A DNA stretch of 31,019 nucleotides from GCA-002282575 sp964646525 (GTDB taxonomy: Bacteria; Pseudomonadota; Gammaproteobacteria; Thiomicrospirales; Thiomicrospiraceae). Shown here in pieces: positions 23,807-31,019 of this stretch. A program made the translations under genes and the position numbers. Positions within the stretch are counted from its first letter, which is position 1. Each line of letters starts with the position of its first letter. Where the stretch lies: contig CAZYER010000017.1 of assembly GCA_964646525.1 (NCBI GenBank), forward strand, positions 1 to 31,019, in the 5' to 3' direction. The notes under the pieces were generated by a model. It was not told the DNA's origin. It ran no database searches and worked only from the letters and a program-made list of their open reading frames with translations.

Positions 23807-25912
23807 ATGGCTGATTTATTGATGACTGCAAGCTCTGGTTTAAGAGCTTTTCAACAGGCGCTTAATGTTACTGGGCATAACATTGCCAATGTGAATACCG
23901 AAGGCTATAACCGTCAACGGGTTGAAATAAGTGCGGGCACGCCTCAGTTATCGGCTGGCGGTTATGTTGGTTCAGGGTCACGTACTACTGGTATTAACCG
24001 TGTTTACCAAGATTACTTGTCTAATCAGCTTAATAATAGTTACACGGCACAAAGTAAATATAACAATATTGATGTGTATTCAACTCAGTTGAATGGTACT
24101 TTGGGTAATCCAGAAAATGGTGTAAGTGCTGGTATGCAATCGGTTTTTTCTGCCTGGAATACCATGGCAAATGATCCTACGAATAGCACTTCACCGCGTT
24201 TTCTGCTTGACTCTCAATCGCTTTTAGCGATGCAAGTAGAAAATTATGATAGTTTGCGTAACGATTTACATGATCAGGTTAATGGTCAACTGAGTTCGTC
24301 TGCCACTCAAGTTAATCGGATATTAAATGAGCTGGTATCCCTAAATCAATCATTGGGTTCGTTAAACCAGCGGTCTGAGTTACCTGCTAACGATTTGTTA
24401 GATAAGAGAGACATGCTGGTTAAAAGTTTGAATCAATATATGGATACTAAAGTCTTTCAAAACAATGATGGTACGATAGATGTATATTCATCTGATGGCA
24501 AAGTGCCATTAATTACTGATAATCGTGCATTGTCAATCTATACTAAAGAGAGTCCATTTAAGAAATTTGATGCTGTTAATGGCGCTCCCATTAAGAATCA
24601 ACAACTAGATCTCTATATCCAAATGCCAGGAACAGGTCGAGAAACGGTCATTAGTAATAGTATTTCAGGGGGTGAAATTGGTGGTGCTTTGGCTTTTCGT
24701 AAAGACCAATTAATGCGTGCTGAAGATGAGTTGGGATTAAGCGTTGCAGGGATGGCAATCGCCATGAATGCTCAACATCGCCAAGGGTTTGATATAGCGG
24801 GTGTTCGTGGCGATGACATGTTTAGTTTAAACAGTAAGTCCCCCATACTGATGCCTAATGCCACTGTTTACGATACACCGACGAATACGGGAACGGGAGC
24901 AGTTTCTGTCTCAGGAACCGTTACGAGCGCTTTTGCTTATAAGCTCACTTTTAATGGTACCAATTACGATGTCACTAATGCCTATACCAGTGCCGTGGTT
25001 GCCACTGGTGTAAACCTGCCACAAACTTATAATGGTGTTACAATTGCGATGGCTGGTGCACCTTCCAATGGCGATAGTTTTATGGCGTTTAGCCGTAGTG
25101 ATTTTCATAATCAGCTAGAACAAACAGCCTACAAAGATGTGAGAAATAGTGGCACTATTACCAATAATGACATTACGATTAACTTGAATAAACGGGGTTT
25201 GTCAAATAATCCAACAGGTTCGAAAGCTGTTTTAAATGATTTAAGCAATCCAGCAGATTTGGAACAAGTACAGAAACAATTAGCTTTATTACAGCCACGA
25301 ACTTATTCACTCAGTTTTGATGGTAGTTTCTATACGGTAAGTGATACTCGTACAGGACAGATTATTCCTTTTCAACAAGGTATTGATGACCCGATAGGTT
25401 ATCCTAGTGTAACGACGTTACGGTTTGAAGGGTTGCAAGTTGACATAGATCAGACCAGTCGACAAATGAAACCAGGTGACAAATTTGAGTTTCGTTTCTT
25501 TGATGACGCTTCCGCTCAGTTTAATGCTTCTTTAACAAATCCTGATAAAGTAGCTTATCGTGGAGCAGATGCGAATGGATTGCCTCTAGCAATCGGTAAT
25601 AACCTTAATGCCGCTAATATAGCCAGTTTGCAAGATAAAAAGTTGCTCAATAACAGCCAGAATACCTTTAAAGAAGCCTATTCAGTCATGGTTGGTAATG
25701 TGGGCACTTATCACCGAACCAATCAAGTGAGCATGGAAACACAAAATGCGGTTAATGCCCAGTTGACTCAAGTGAGAGATAGTATGTCGGGTGTTAATTT
25801 GGACGAGGAAGCAGCGAATATGTTGCGTTTTCAACAGGCTTATCAAGCTGCGGCAAGGATTATGCAAGCATCACAAACCATGTTTGATACCATTCTTGGC
25901 GCTCTAAGATAG
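23807..25912 (+). CDS. flgK: hook-filament junction protein FlgK (HAP1)
   Basis: First junction protein between hook and filament. The N-terminus is diagnostic (LLMTASSGLRAFQQALNVTG, HNIANVNTEGYNRQRVEISA), as is the C-terminus (GVNLDEEAANMLRFQQAYQA, ARIMQASQTMFDTILGALR). At 701 residues it exceeds the roughly 550 of E. coli; the additional sequence lies in the variable central domain, common in marine gammaproteobacteria. AGGAAGGATG precedes the ATG. It is a presumed client of FlgN. Confidence 0.97.
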   Translation: MADLLMTASSGLRAFQQALNVTGHNIANVNTEGYNRQRVEISAGTPQLSAGGYVGSGSRTTGINRVYQDYLSNQLNNSYTAQSKYNNIDVYSTQLNGTLGNPENGVSAGMQSVFSAWNTMANDPTNSTSPRFLLDSQSLLAMQVENYDSLRNDLHDQVNGQLSSSATQVNRILNELVSLNQSLGSLNQRSELPANDLLDKRDMLVKSLNQYMDTKVFQNNDGTIDVYSSDGKVPLITDNRALSIYTKESPFKKFDAVNGAPIKNQQLDLYIQMPGTGRETVISNSISGGEIGGALAFRKDQLMRAEDELGLSVAGMAIAMNAQHRQGFDIAGVRGDDMFSLNSKSPILMPNATVYDTPTNTGTGAVSVSGTVTSAFAYKLTFNGTNYDVTNAYTSAVVATGVNLPQTYNGVTIAMAGAPSNGDSFMAFSRSDFHNQLEQTAYKDVRNSGTITNNDITINLNKRGLSNNPTGSKAVLNDLSNPADLEQVQKQLALLQPRTYSLSFDGSFYTVSDTRTGQIIPFQQGIDDPIGYPSVTTLRFEGLQVDIDQTSRQMKPGDKFEFRFFDDASAQFNASLTNPDKVAYRGADANGLPLAIGNNLNAANIASLQDKKLLNNSQNTFKEAYSVMVGNVGTYHRTNQVSMETQNAVNAQLTQVRDSMSGVNLDEEAANMLRFQQAYQAAARIMQASQTMFDTILGALR

Positions 25913-25923
25913 GAAGGTGAGTT

Positions 25924-27308
25924 ATGCGTATTTCTACCCCGCAAATTAACTTTAATGGTATCCAAGGTTTTCGCAAACATACCGAGGATTTGTACAACAT
26001 ACAAGAAAAACTATCCAGCGGTAAACGGGTTAACAAACCTGGAGATGATCCAGTAGCCGCAGCACGTATTTATACCTTAGATAAGTCGATCAAACAATTA
26101 GACCAGTGGAATGTTAATGGTGCTTATGCGCAGCGTAAGTTAGCGCTTGAAGACACCACATTGACTAATTTCATTGATGTCATGCAACGCGTGAGAGAGT
26201 TGACTATTTATGGCATGAACGACACCCAAAGTACCAATGGAAGACAAGCGATTGCCGCGGAAATGCGCGGATTGCTCGAAAACTTAAAGTCTTTGGCCAA
26301 TACCCAAGACAGTAACGGTGAGTATATTTTTGCTGGTGATAAATCGACCACACCCGCTTATCAAGCGGTAACGGCGGCGAATGTCACTCAGTTGTCGACA
26401 GGATTACAAGCGCCTCAACCGACTAATTACTTTACGGTAGGAACTGGAGCAGCCATCACTATAAATCGTATGGATGGTGTTCCTACTACAGTTACACCTG
26501 CAGCGAATCAGATTGTGGATAATTTTAACGCTAAAATTTACACGCTAAATCCCATTACTCAAGCTTACGAAGATGCTGTTGGTGAGCCACTATTTGCTTA
26601 CACAGGCGCTCACTCAGGCGCTCGTTTTGTGCAAATTTCGCCTGATAATGATCACATCGATAATGGCAATGATAGTGGAGATGCTTCCCGCGTTCGTGTC
26701 TCGGATATGGGCGCAAAGACTTTTGGGTTTTATGATAAAACCTCATCCACACCTTGGCAGCCTGCTTATGCAGCTGATAAAAATCCGCAACTTAATTATA
26801 ATGTTTTTGACACTATGCGAGAACTGATTAATCAGTTTGAAACAGGTCAAAAAGGTGTTGGTAATGTAGCAGGCAATAGTCGATTAGATGATTTACTGAG
26901 TGAGTTAGATGTGACGTTTAAATCGCTTACCAATGTTCAAGCCGATGTCGGTACGCGTTTACAACGCATTGACATGCAAAATAGTATGAATCAAGACTTT
27001 AAGTTAGGTCTGACCAATAACCTTGGTTTATTGCGCGATCAAGATATGGTAACTGGTATTANNNNNNNNNNNNNNNNNNNNNNNNNNNNNNNNNNNNNNN
27101 NNNNNNNNNNNNNNNNNNNNNNNNNNNNNNNNNNNNNNNNNNNNNNNNNNNNNNNNNNNNNGGTCTGACCAATAACCTTGGTTTATTGCGCGATCAAGAT
27201 ATGGTAACTGGTATTAACCATTACCAAAAAATTCTAACCAGCTTACAATTGTCGCAACAAACATTTGCTAAATTGAGTGAACTTTCTTTATTTAATTACA
27301 TTCGTTAA
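25924..27308 (+). CDS. flgL: hook-filament junction protein FlgL (HAP3), interrupted by an assembly gap
   Basis: Second junction protein. The N-terminus is typical of FlgL (MRISTPQINFNGIQGFRKHT, later LSSGKRVNKPGDDPVAAARI). A run of 100 N interrupts the gene at 27062-27161. The 55 bases before the gap (27007-27061) are repeated exactly after it (27162-27216). Removing one copy and the N run gives an open frame of 1230 bases (409 residues) that continues TGINHYQKILTSLQLSQQTF to the classic end FAKLSELSLFNYIR and a TAA at 27306-27308. So the gene is intact, and the gap is an artefact. It follows flgK after 11 bases. Confidence 0.93.
27062..27161. other. 100-base N gap with duplicated flanks
   Basis: Exactly 100 unknown bases separate two identical 55-base ends (27007-27061 and 27162-27216). 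Two contigs overlapping by 55 bases were joined with a default gap instead of being merged. Nothing is actually missing if flgL is normal. Confidence 0.95.
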
Positions 27309-27322
27309 ACATAAGGGATGAG

Positions 27323-28495
27323 ATGGCAATGTCATCTTGGGGTTTTTGGTCTATTGGTGCGTTGTTGTTTTTTTCGGCAAGTGTATCGATGGTTGAAACC
27401 GATAAATTAATTGCCATGGCTAAAGGTGCAGAGCAAGTCGGTTTGATTGAAGCGCCTAAGTCGCCGCTGGTATTACCGCCAGCACTGTTGAGTCAATCGC
27501 CCAAACTTGACCATTCGAGACAGACACTGCATCAATTAGATACGTTCGTGAGCGAAGTAGAACAGCTTTGGGCACAGGAAACGCGACTTTCTTCTCCTAC
27601 CGTGTTGGTGCAGTATTCGGGAGACAAACGATCGCGCTCACTCATTGACCTAAAACAAGGTAAGCTGATCGTTGAGCATTTTGTCACATCCGATGCTGAA
27701 TCTAATATGTTGCGAGTATTATCGAATGCTTTATTAACACCCAATGATCCGCGACAAGTAGATTTACGGAAGGTGCAAAGTTTTTCTAGCACTGAGACTC
27801 CTTTTTTGTTGGGTCAGCTAGTCGATGCTTTGGGCAAGCCGATTGATACTCGTGCTAAAGCCGATCAGTTTGCTGCATGGGCAGTGGTTAATAAAAAGCA
27901 ACAACTCAAAACCCATGCTGGCGATATCTATCGTATCGAATTGCCCTTAGACGCTAATCATAAACAGGTTCGAGCGGCGCGTTTTGCTCGTTATATTGAA
28001 GCAGCAGCACAAGAGTTTGCTGTTGACGTTAACTTGCTTTATGCGATCGCTGAAACAGAAAGTCACTTTAATCCTTTTGCCATTAGCCGCACAGGTGCTT
28101 TGGGGGTGATGCAAATCATGCCAGACAGAGCGGGGCGAGATGCGATGAAGCTACTTATTGGAGTGGATCGGCAGCCCAGCCATCAAGAGTTGACCGACCC
28201 GCAAACTAATATTCGTTTAGGGGCAGCTTATTTAGCCCTGCTTCAACAACACTATCTGAAAGAAATTGAACATCCTCGTAGTCGAGAATACGCGGTGATC
28301 GCAGCCTATAATGGTGGAGCTAGTCGAGCTATTTCTGTCTTCTCAAATAATAAAGATCATGCCTTAACCACAATCAATGCATTGCCGCCACAAATGGTGT
28401 ATGATTCGATTAAAAGACGTCATGCCAGTGCAGAGACGCGGGGCTACTTAGAGAAAGTTACCACAGCGAAACGTCGCTATAGCAGTAGGGTGTAG
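27323..28495 (+). CDS. MltC-like lytic murein transglycosylase
   Basis: Cuts the glycan strands of peptidoglycan. The N-terminal part (about residues 45-215) matches the DUF3393 domain of E. coli MltC (LIDLKQGKLIVEHFVT, ETPFLLGQLVDALGKPIDTR). The C-terminal SLT domain follows, with catalytic E246 in AIAETESHFNPFAISRTGAL, then GVMQIMPDRAGRDAM and AVIAAYNGGASRAI. Unlike MltC, there is no lipobox: residues 5-25 form a hydrophobic signal or anchor without cysteine. The gene lies 14 bases after flgL and one base before pseB, well inside the flagellar operon, which suggests a dedicated role in opening the wall for the rod, since FlgJ has lost its own enzyme domain. That role is inference; the enzyme class is firm. 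Confidence 0.9.
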   Translation: MAMSSWGFWSIGALLFFSASVSMVETDKLIAMAKGAEQVGLIEAPKSPLVLPPALLSQSPKLDHSRQTLHQLDTFVSEVEQLWAQETRLSSPTVLVQYSGDKRSRSLIDLKQGKLIVEHFVTSDAESNMLRVLSNALLTPNDPRQVDLRKVQSFSSTETPFLLGQLVDALGKPIDTRAKADQFAAWAVVNKKQQLKTHAGDIYRIELPLDANHKQVRAARFARYIEAAAQEFAVDVNLLYAIAETESHFNPFAISRTGALGVMQIMPDRAGRDAMKLLIGVDRQPSHQELTDPQTNIRLGAAYLALLQQHYLKEIEHPRSREYAVIAAYNGGASRAISVFSNNKDHALTTINALPPQMVYDSIKRRHASAETRGYLEKVTTAKRRYSSRV

Positions 28496-28496
28496 A

Positions 28497-29498
28497 ATGT
28501 TTGACGGAAAATCAATTTTAATCACGGGCGGAACCGGTTCTTTTGGAAAAAAATATGTCAAGACGCTACTGACGCATTATTCACCGAAGCGACTGATCAT
28601 TTTTTCACGTGATGAGCTTAAGCAGTTCGAGATGCAGCAAGAATACAATCACCCCTGTATGCGCTATTTTTTGGGTGACGTGCGCGATAAAGAACGATTA
28701 AAACAGGCAATGAGAGGCGTGGATTATGTCATTCATGCCGCTGCGCTAAAGCAAGTGCCCGCTGCGGAATACAACCCAACCGAATGTATTCGAACCAACA
28801 TTCATGGGGCAGAAAACGTCATTCACGCTGCACTCGAAAATGATGTCGAAAAAGTCATTGCTTTATCGACCGACAAAGCCGCTAATCCCATTAATCTTTA
28901 TGGTGCGACTAAATTAGCTTCTGATAAGTTATTTGTTGCCGCCAATAACATTGCAGGCGGTCGTCGAACTTCTTTCAGCGTCGTGCGCTATGGCAATGTC
29001 GTCGGTTCGCGCGGTTCGGTAGTTCCTTTTTTTGAAAAGCAAATTGCTGATGGTGTCGATGCCTTACCCATTACAGATGTGCGCATGACACGTTTTTGGA
29101 TTTCGTTACAGCAAGGTGTTGATTTTGTACTTAAGAATTTTGTGCGCATGCAAGGTGGTGAAATTTTTGTACCAAAAATCCCCTCTATTCGTATTGTCGA
29201 TTTAGCCGAAGCTATGGCACCTGGCATGGCGATCAAAGAAGTGGGTATTCGTCCAGGTGAAAAATTACACGAAATCATGTGTCCCGCTGATGACTCTCAT
29301 CTCACAATTGAATATCCAGATCACTATGTCTTGCAACCAACCATTAAATTTCACGGTGCGGATCGTAATTACTATCATAATGCGCTTGGAGAGATGGGTG
29401 TGGCGGTTAAACAAGGATTTGAATATCATTCAGGTACTAATCCGCATTTTTTGACACCTGACGAAATTCGACTCTTTAACGCTCAGGCAATAGCATGA
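28497..29498 (+). CDS. pseB: UDP-N-acetylglucosamine 4,6-dehydratase (inverting) PseB
   Basis: Catalyses the first step of pseudaminic acid synthesis: C6 dehydration and C5 epimerisation of UDP-GlcNAc. It has the short-chain dehydrogenase fold with the NADP-binding GxxGxxG at residues 11-17 (TGGTGSFG), and the active-site residues D126, K127 and Y135 in STDKAANPINLYGATK, spaced as in Helicobacter FlaA1. At 333 residues it is the usual length. It starts one base after the transglycosylase stop and overlaps pseC by four bases (ATGA). Its place behind flgL suggests the sugar is used on flagellin. Confidence 0.95.
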   Translation: MFDGKSILITGGTGSFGKKYVKTLLTHYSPKRLIIFSRDELKQFEMQQEYNHPCMRYFLGDVRDKERLKQAMRGVDYVIHAAALKQVPAAEYNPTECIRTNIHGAENVIHAALENDVEKVIALSTDKAANPINLYGATKLASDKLFVAANNIAGGRRTSFSVVRYGNVVGSRGSVVPFFEKQIADGVDALPITDVRMTRFWISLQQGVDFVLKNFVRMQGGEIFVPKIPSIRIVDLAEAMAPGMAIKEVGIRPGEKLHEIMCPADDSHLTIEYPDHYVLQPTIKFHGADRNYYHNALGEMGVAVKQGFEYHSGTNPHFLTPDEIRLFNAQAIA

Positions 29499-30655
29499 TT
29501 CCTTATGGTCGTCAGCACATAGATCAAGCGGATATTGATGCCGTTACTGAGGTATTACACTCCGACTTTCTCACTCAAGGCCCTGCGGTTCCAGTATTTG
29601 AACAGGCAGTTGCCGACCTAGTGGATGCTAAGCATGCTGTTGCTATGAACAGTGCTACTTCAGCCTTGCATGTCGCTTGCTTGGTATTAGGTTTGGGAAA
29701 AGGTGATTGGTTGTGGACAACACCCAATACCTTTGTTGCTTCAGCAAACTGTGCGTTGTATTGTGGTGCAGGTGTAGACTTTGTTGATATTGATGCCAAT
29801 TCACTGAATATCAGTATTGATGTCTTAGCCAATAAATTGGTTGAGGCTGAAAAGACAGGGAAGCTACCTAAAATCGTTGTTGCTGTCGATTTTGCTGGTC
29901 GTCCTTGTGATTGGCCAGCTTTACGGCGATTGGCTGACCAGTATGGTTTTTTTCTCATTGATGATGCATCTCATGCCATTGGTGCAGATTATAGTGGGCA
30001 AATGATGGGTGGCGCTGAGTGGGCAGATATCACGATTTTCAGTTTTCATCCCGTCAAAATCATTACCACCGCTGAAGGTGGTATGGCGCTTACTCAATCA
30101 GATGTTTTGGCAGAAAAATTACGTTTATTGCGTAGTCATGGTATTACCCGCGATCCAGCTTGGTTAGAGCAAGCTGATACGGGACTTTGGTATTACGAAC
30201 AGCAAGAACTGGGCTTTAATTACCGCATGACCGATATTCAGGCGGCGTTGGGCTTGAGCCAGCTAAGGCATTTAACCGAATGGATTGAACGACGCAGACA
30301 GCTAGCCCATCAGTATCAGACTCAATTAGCTGAACTACCGCTCATCTTACCTAATTTTGACATGCTGGCGCATTCAGCTTGGCATTTGTATGTTATTCAA
30401 TTAGATGCGGCAAAAACAGAACTCAGTCGTCGTTTTGTTTTTGATGCGTTACGTGCTGCCAATATTGGTGTTAACGTCCACTATATTCCCGTTTATTGGC
30501 AGCCATATTACCGTCAACTCGGTTTTGAAAAAGGGCTTTGCCCGAATGCAGAAGCTTACTATGAGCGTGCCATTTCAATTCCGATGTATGCTAGTTTGAC
30601 CAATGCACAACAAACGCAAGTTATCACAACTTTGCATAAGGTGTTAGTGGCTTAA
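29495..30655 (+). CDS. pseC: UDP-4-amino-4,6-dideoxy-N-acetyl-beta-L-altrosamine transaminase PseC
   Basis: PLP-dependent aminotransferase for the second step of pseudaminic acid synthesis. It has the DegT/DnrJ/EryC1 fold. The PLP lysine is K188 in SFHPVKIITTAEGG. Other family stretches are SATSALHVACLVLGLGKGD, FLIDDASHAIGADY and LGFNYRMTDIQAALGLSQL, and the C-terminal VNVHYIPVYWQPYYRQLGFE is typical of PseC. At 386 residues it is normal length. The start overlaps the pseB stop, and its own stop overlaps the next start (TAATG), so three genes are coupled. The rest of the pathway (pseG, pseH, pseI, pseF) must lie outside this window. Confidence 0.95.
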   Translation: MIPYGRQHIDQADIDAVTEVLHSDFLTQGPAVPVFEQAVADLVDAKHAVAMNSATSALHVACLVLGLGKGDWLWTTPNTFVASANCALYCGAGVDFVDIDANSLNISIDVLANKLVEAEKTGKLPKIVVAVDFAGRPCDWPALRRLADQYGFFLIDDASHAIGADYSGQMMGGAEWADITIFSFHPVKIITTAEGGMALTQSDVLAEKLRLLRSHGITRDPAWLEQADTGLWYYEQQELGFNYRMTDIQAALGLSQLRHLTEWIERRRQLAHQYQTQLAELPLILPNFDMLAHSAWHLYVIQLDAAKTELSRRFVFDALRAANIGVNVHYIPVYWQPYYRQLGFEKGLCPNAEAYYERAISIPMYASLTNAQQTQVITTLHKVLVA

Positions 30656-31019
30656 TGCAAGTAACCTGTATTTGGCAATCAGACCAACACTCAGCATTTA
30701 CTGATCTTATTTTTTATCAGCGTCAGTGGTGGTGTGCCTTTCGCGAGGGTTCAACCCATATGTCGCTAGATGGTGCCATTCGTGTTATGACATCGCTGAA
30801 TGGAAATGACTGGCAAACGCAATCACTAATTACCTGGCAAGGCGGGGACTTACGTGATCCGAAGTTTTCTATTCGTACCGATGGCGTCTTGTTATTAACA
30901 GCAGGTATGCGTTGGTCAACGCCAGTGAATGCGCGTGAAACAATCTACTCGCTCGGTTTTTTATTGAATTCAGACGGTCTATCGTGGCAAGAGCCTGTTA
31001 TGGATGTTATGGGCAAAGC
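30655..31019 (+). CDS. sialidase-like beta-propeller protein, cut by the window end
   Basis: The first 121 residues or so of an open frame that runs off the window; the end is not seen. It starts MQVTCIWQSDQHSAFTDLIF with the ATG overlapping the pseC stop, so it is coupled to pseC. Repeated blade-like segments resemble BNR/Asp-box sialidases and related propellers: WWCAFREGSTHMSLDGAIRV, a serine-aspartate-box-like LNGNDWQT, the GGDLRDPKFSIRTDGVLLL stretch and a second LNSDGLSWQEP. There is no signal peptide, so it should be cytoplasmic. I know of no step in the standard pseudaminic acid pathway carried out by such a protein. The family call rests on the blade pattern only. Confidence 0.55.
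   Translation, partial: MQVTCIWQSDQHSAFTDLIFYQRQWWCAFREGSTHMSLDGAIRVMTSLNGNDWQTQSLITWQGGDLRDPKFSIRTDGVLLLTAGMRWSTPVNARETIYSLGFLLNSDGLSWQEPVMDVMGK

Noticed and set aside
27007..27216. Direct repeat flanking the N gap as a target duplication of a mobile element
   Set aside because: The gap is exactly 100 N and merging the copies restores FlgL exactly, so a contig overlap explains it.

Overview
The window is chromosomal DNA of a motile gammaproteobacterium with moderate to low GC. The evidence is the Vibrio/Pseudomonas-type flagellar set (FlgO, FlgT, CheV, FlgA/M/N plus a PilZ protein), -24/-12 (sigma54) promoters ahead of flagellar operons, and an MdtABC-type RND pump. The genus cannot be fixed from the sequence. 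No phage genes, insertion sequences, CRISPR arrays or RNA genes are visible.

Layout. (1) 1-1375: a small cysteine-rich lipoprotein gene broken by an apparent one-base deletion in a C run, then flgO and a strong terminator. (2) 1386-2016, minus strand: a MazF/PemK toxin with a ribbon-helix-helix antitoxin, with a promoter and overlapping operator-like palindrome. (3) 2062-10957, minus strand: an mdtA-mdtB-mdtC-outer membrane lipoprotein operon encoding a tripartite RND efflux pump, with a large inverted repeat over its likely start site. (4) 11016-13240, minus strand: flgA, flgM, flgN and a PilZ protein (c-di-GMP input, FlgZ position). (5) 13312-15465, plus strand: cheV then flgT. (6) 15466-15861: a non-coding stretch with a C/G-rich hairpin, a terminator and the flgB promoter. 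(7) 15862-27308, plus strand: flgBCDE, flgFGH and flgIJKL, three blocks each starting with a sigma54 promoter; terminators precede all three. (8) 27323 to the end: an MltC-like lytic transglycosylase, pseB, pseC and a truncated sialidase-like gene, packed directly behind flgL with no visible terminator.

How it fits together. The flg genes build the rod, P and L rings, hook, hook cap and hook-filament junction. FlgO and FlgT are outer-membrane or periplasmic basal body accessories. FlgM and FlgN time late gene expression and chaperone FlgK/FlgL. CheV and the PilZ protein connect the motor to chemotaxis and c-di-GMP. FlgJ has only the rod-cap half, so the MltC-like enzyme is a good candidate for the missing peptidoglycan-cutting activity. 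PseB and PseC make the first intermediates of pseudaminic acid, the usual flagellin sugar.

The most unusual points are a hook protein with about 225 extra residues of alanine-rich repeats, a sialidase-like gene coupled to pseC, and a set of six near-identical sigma54 promoters. Two sequence defects need correction: the frameshift at 285-288 and a 100-N gap in flgL flanked by a duplicated 55-base contig end.
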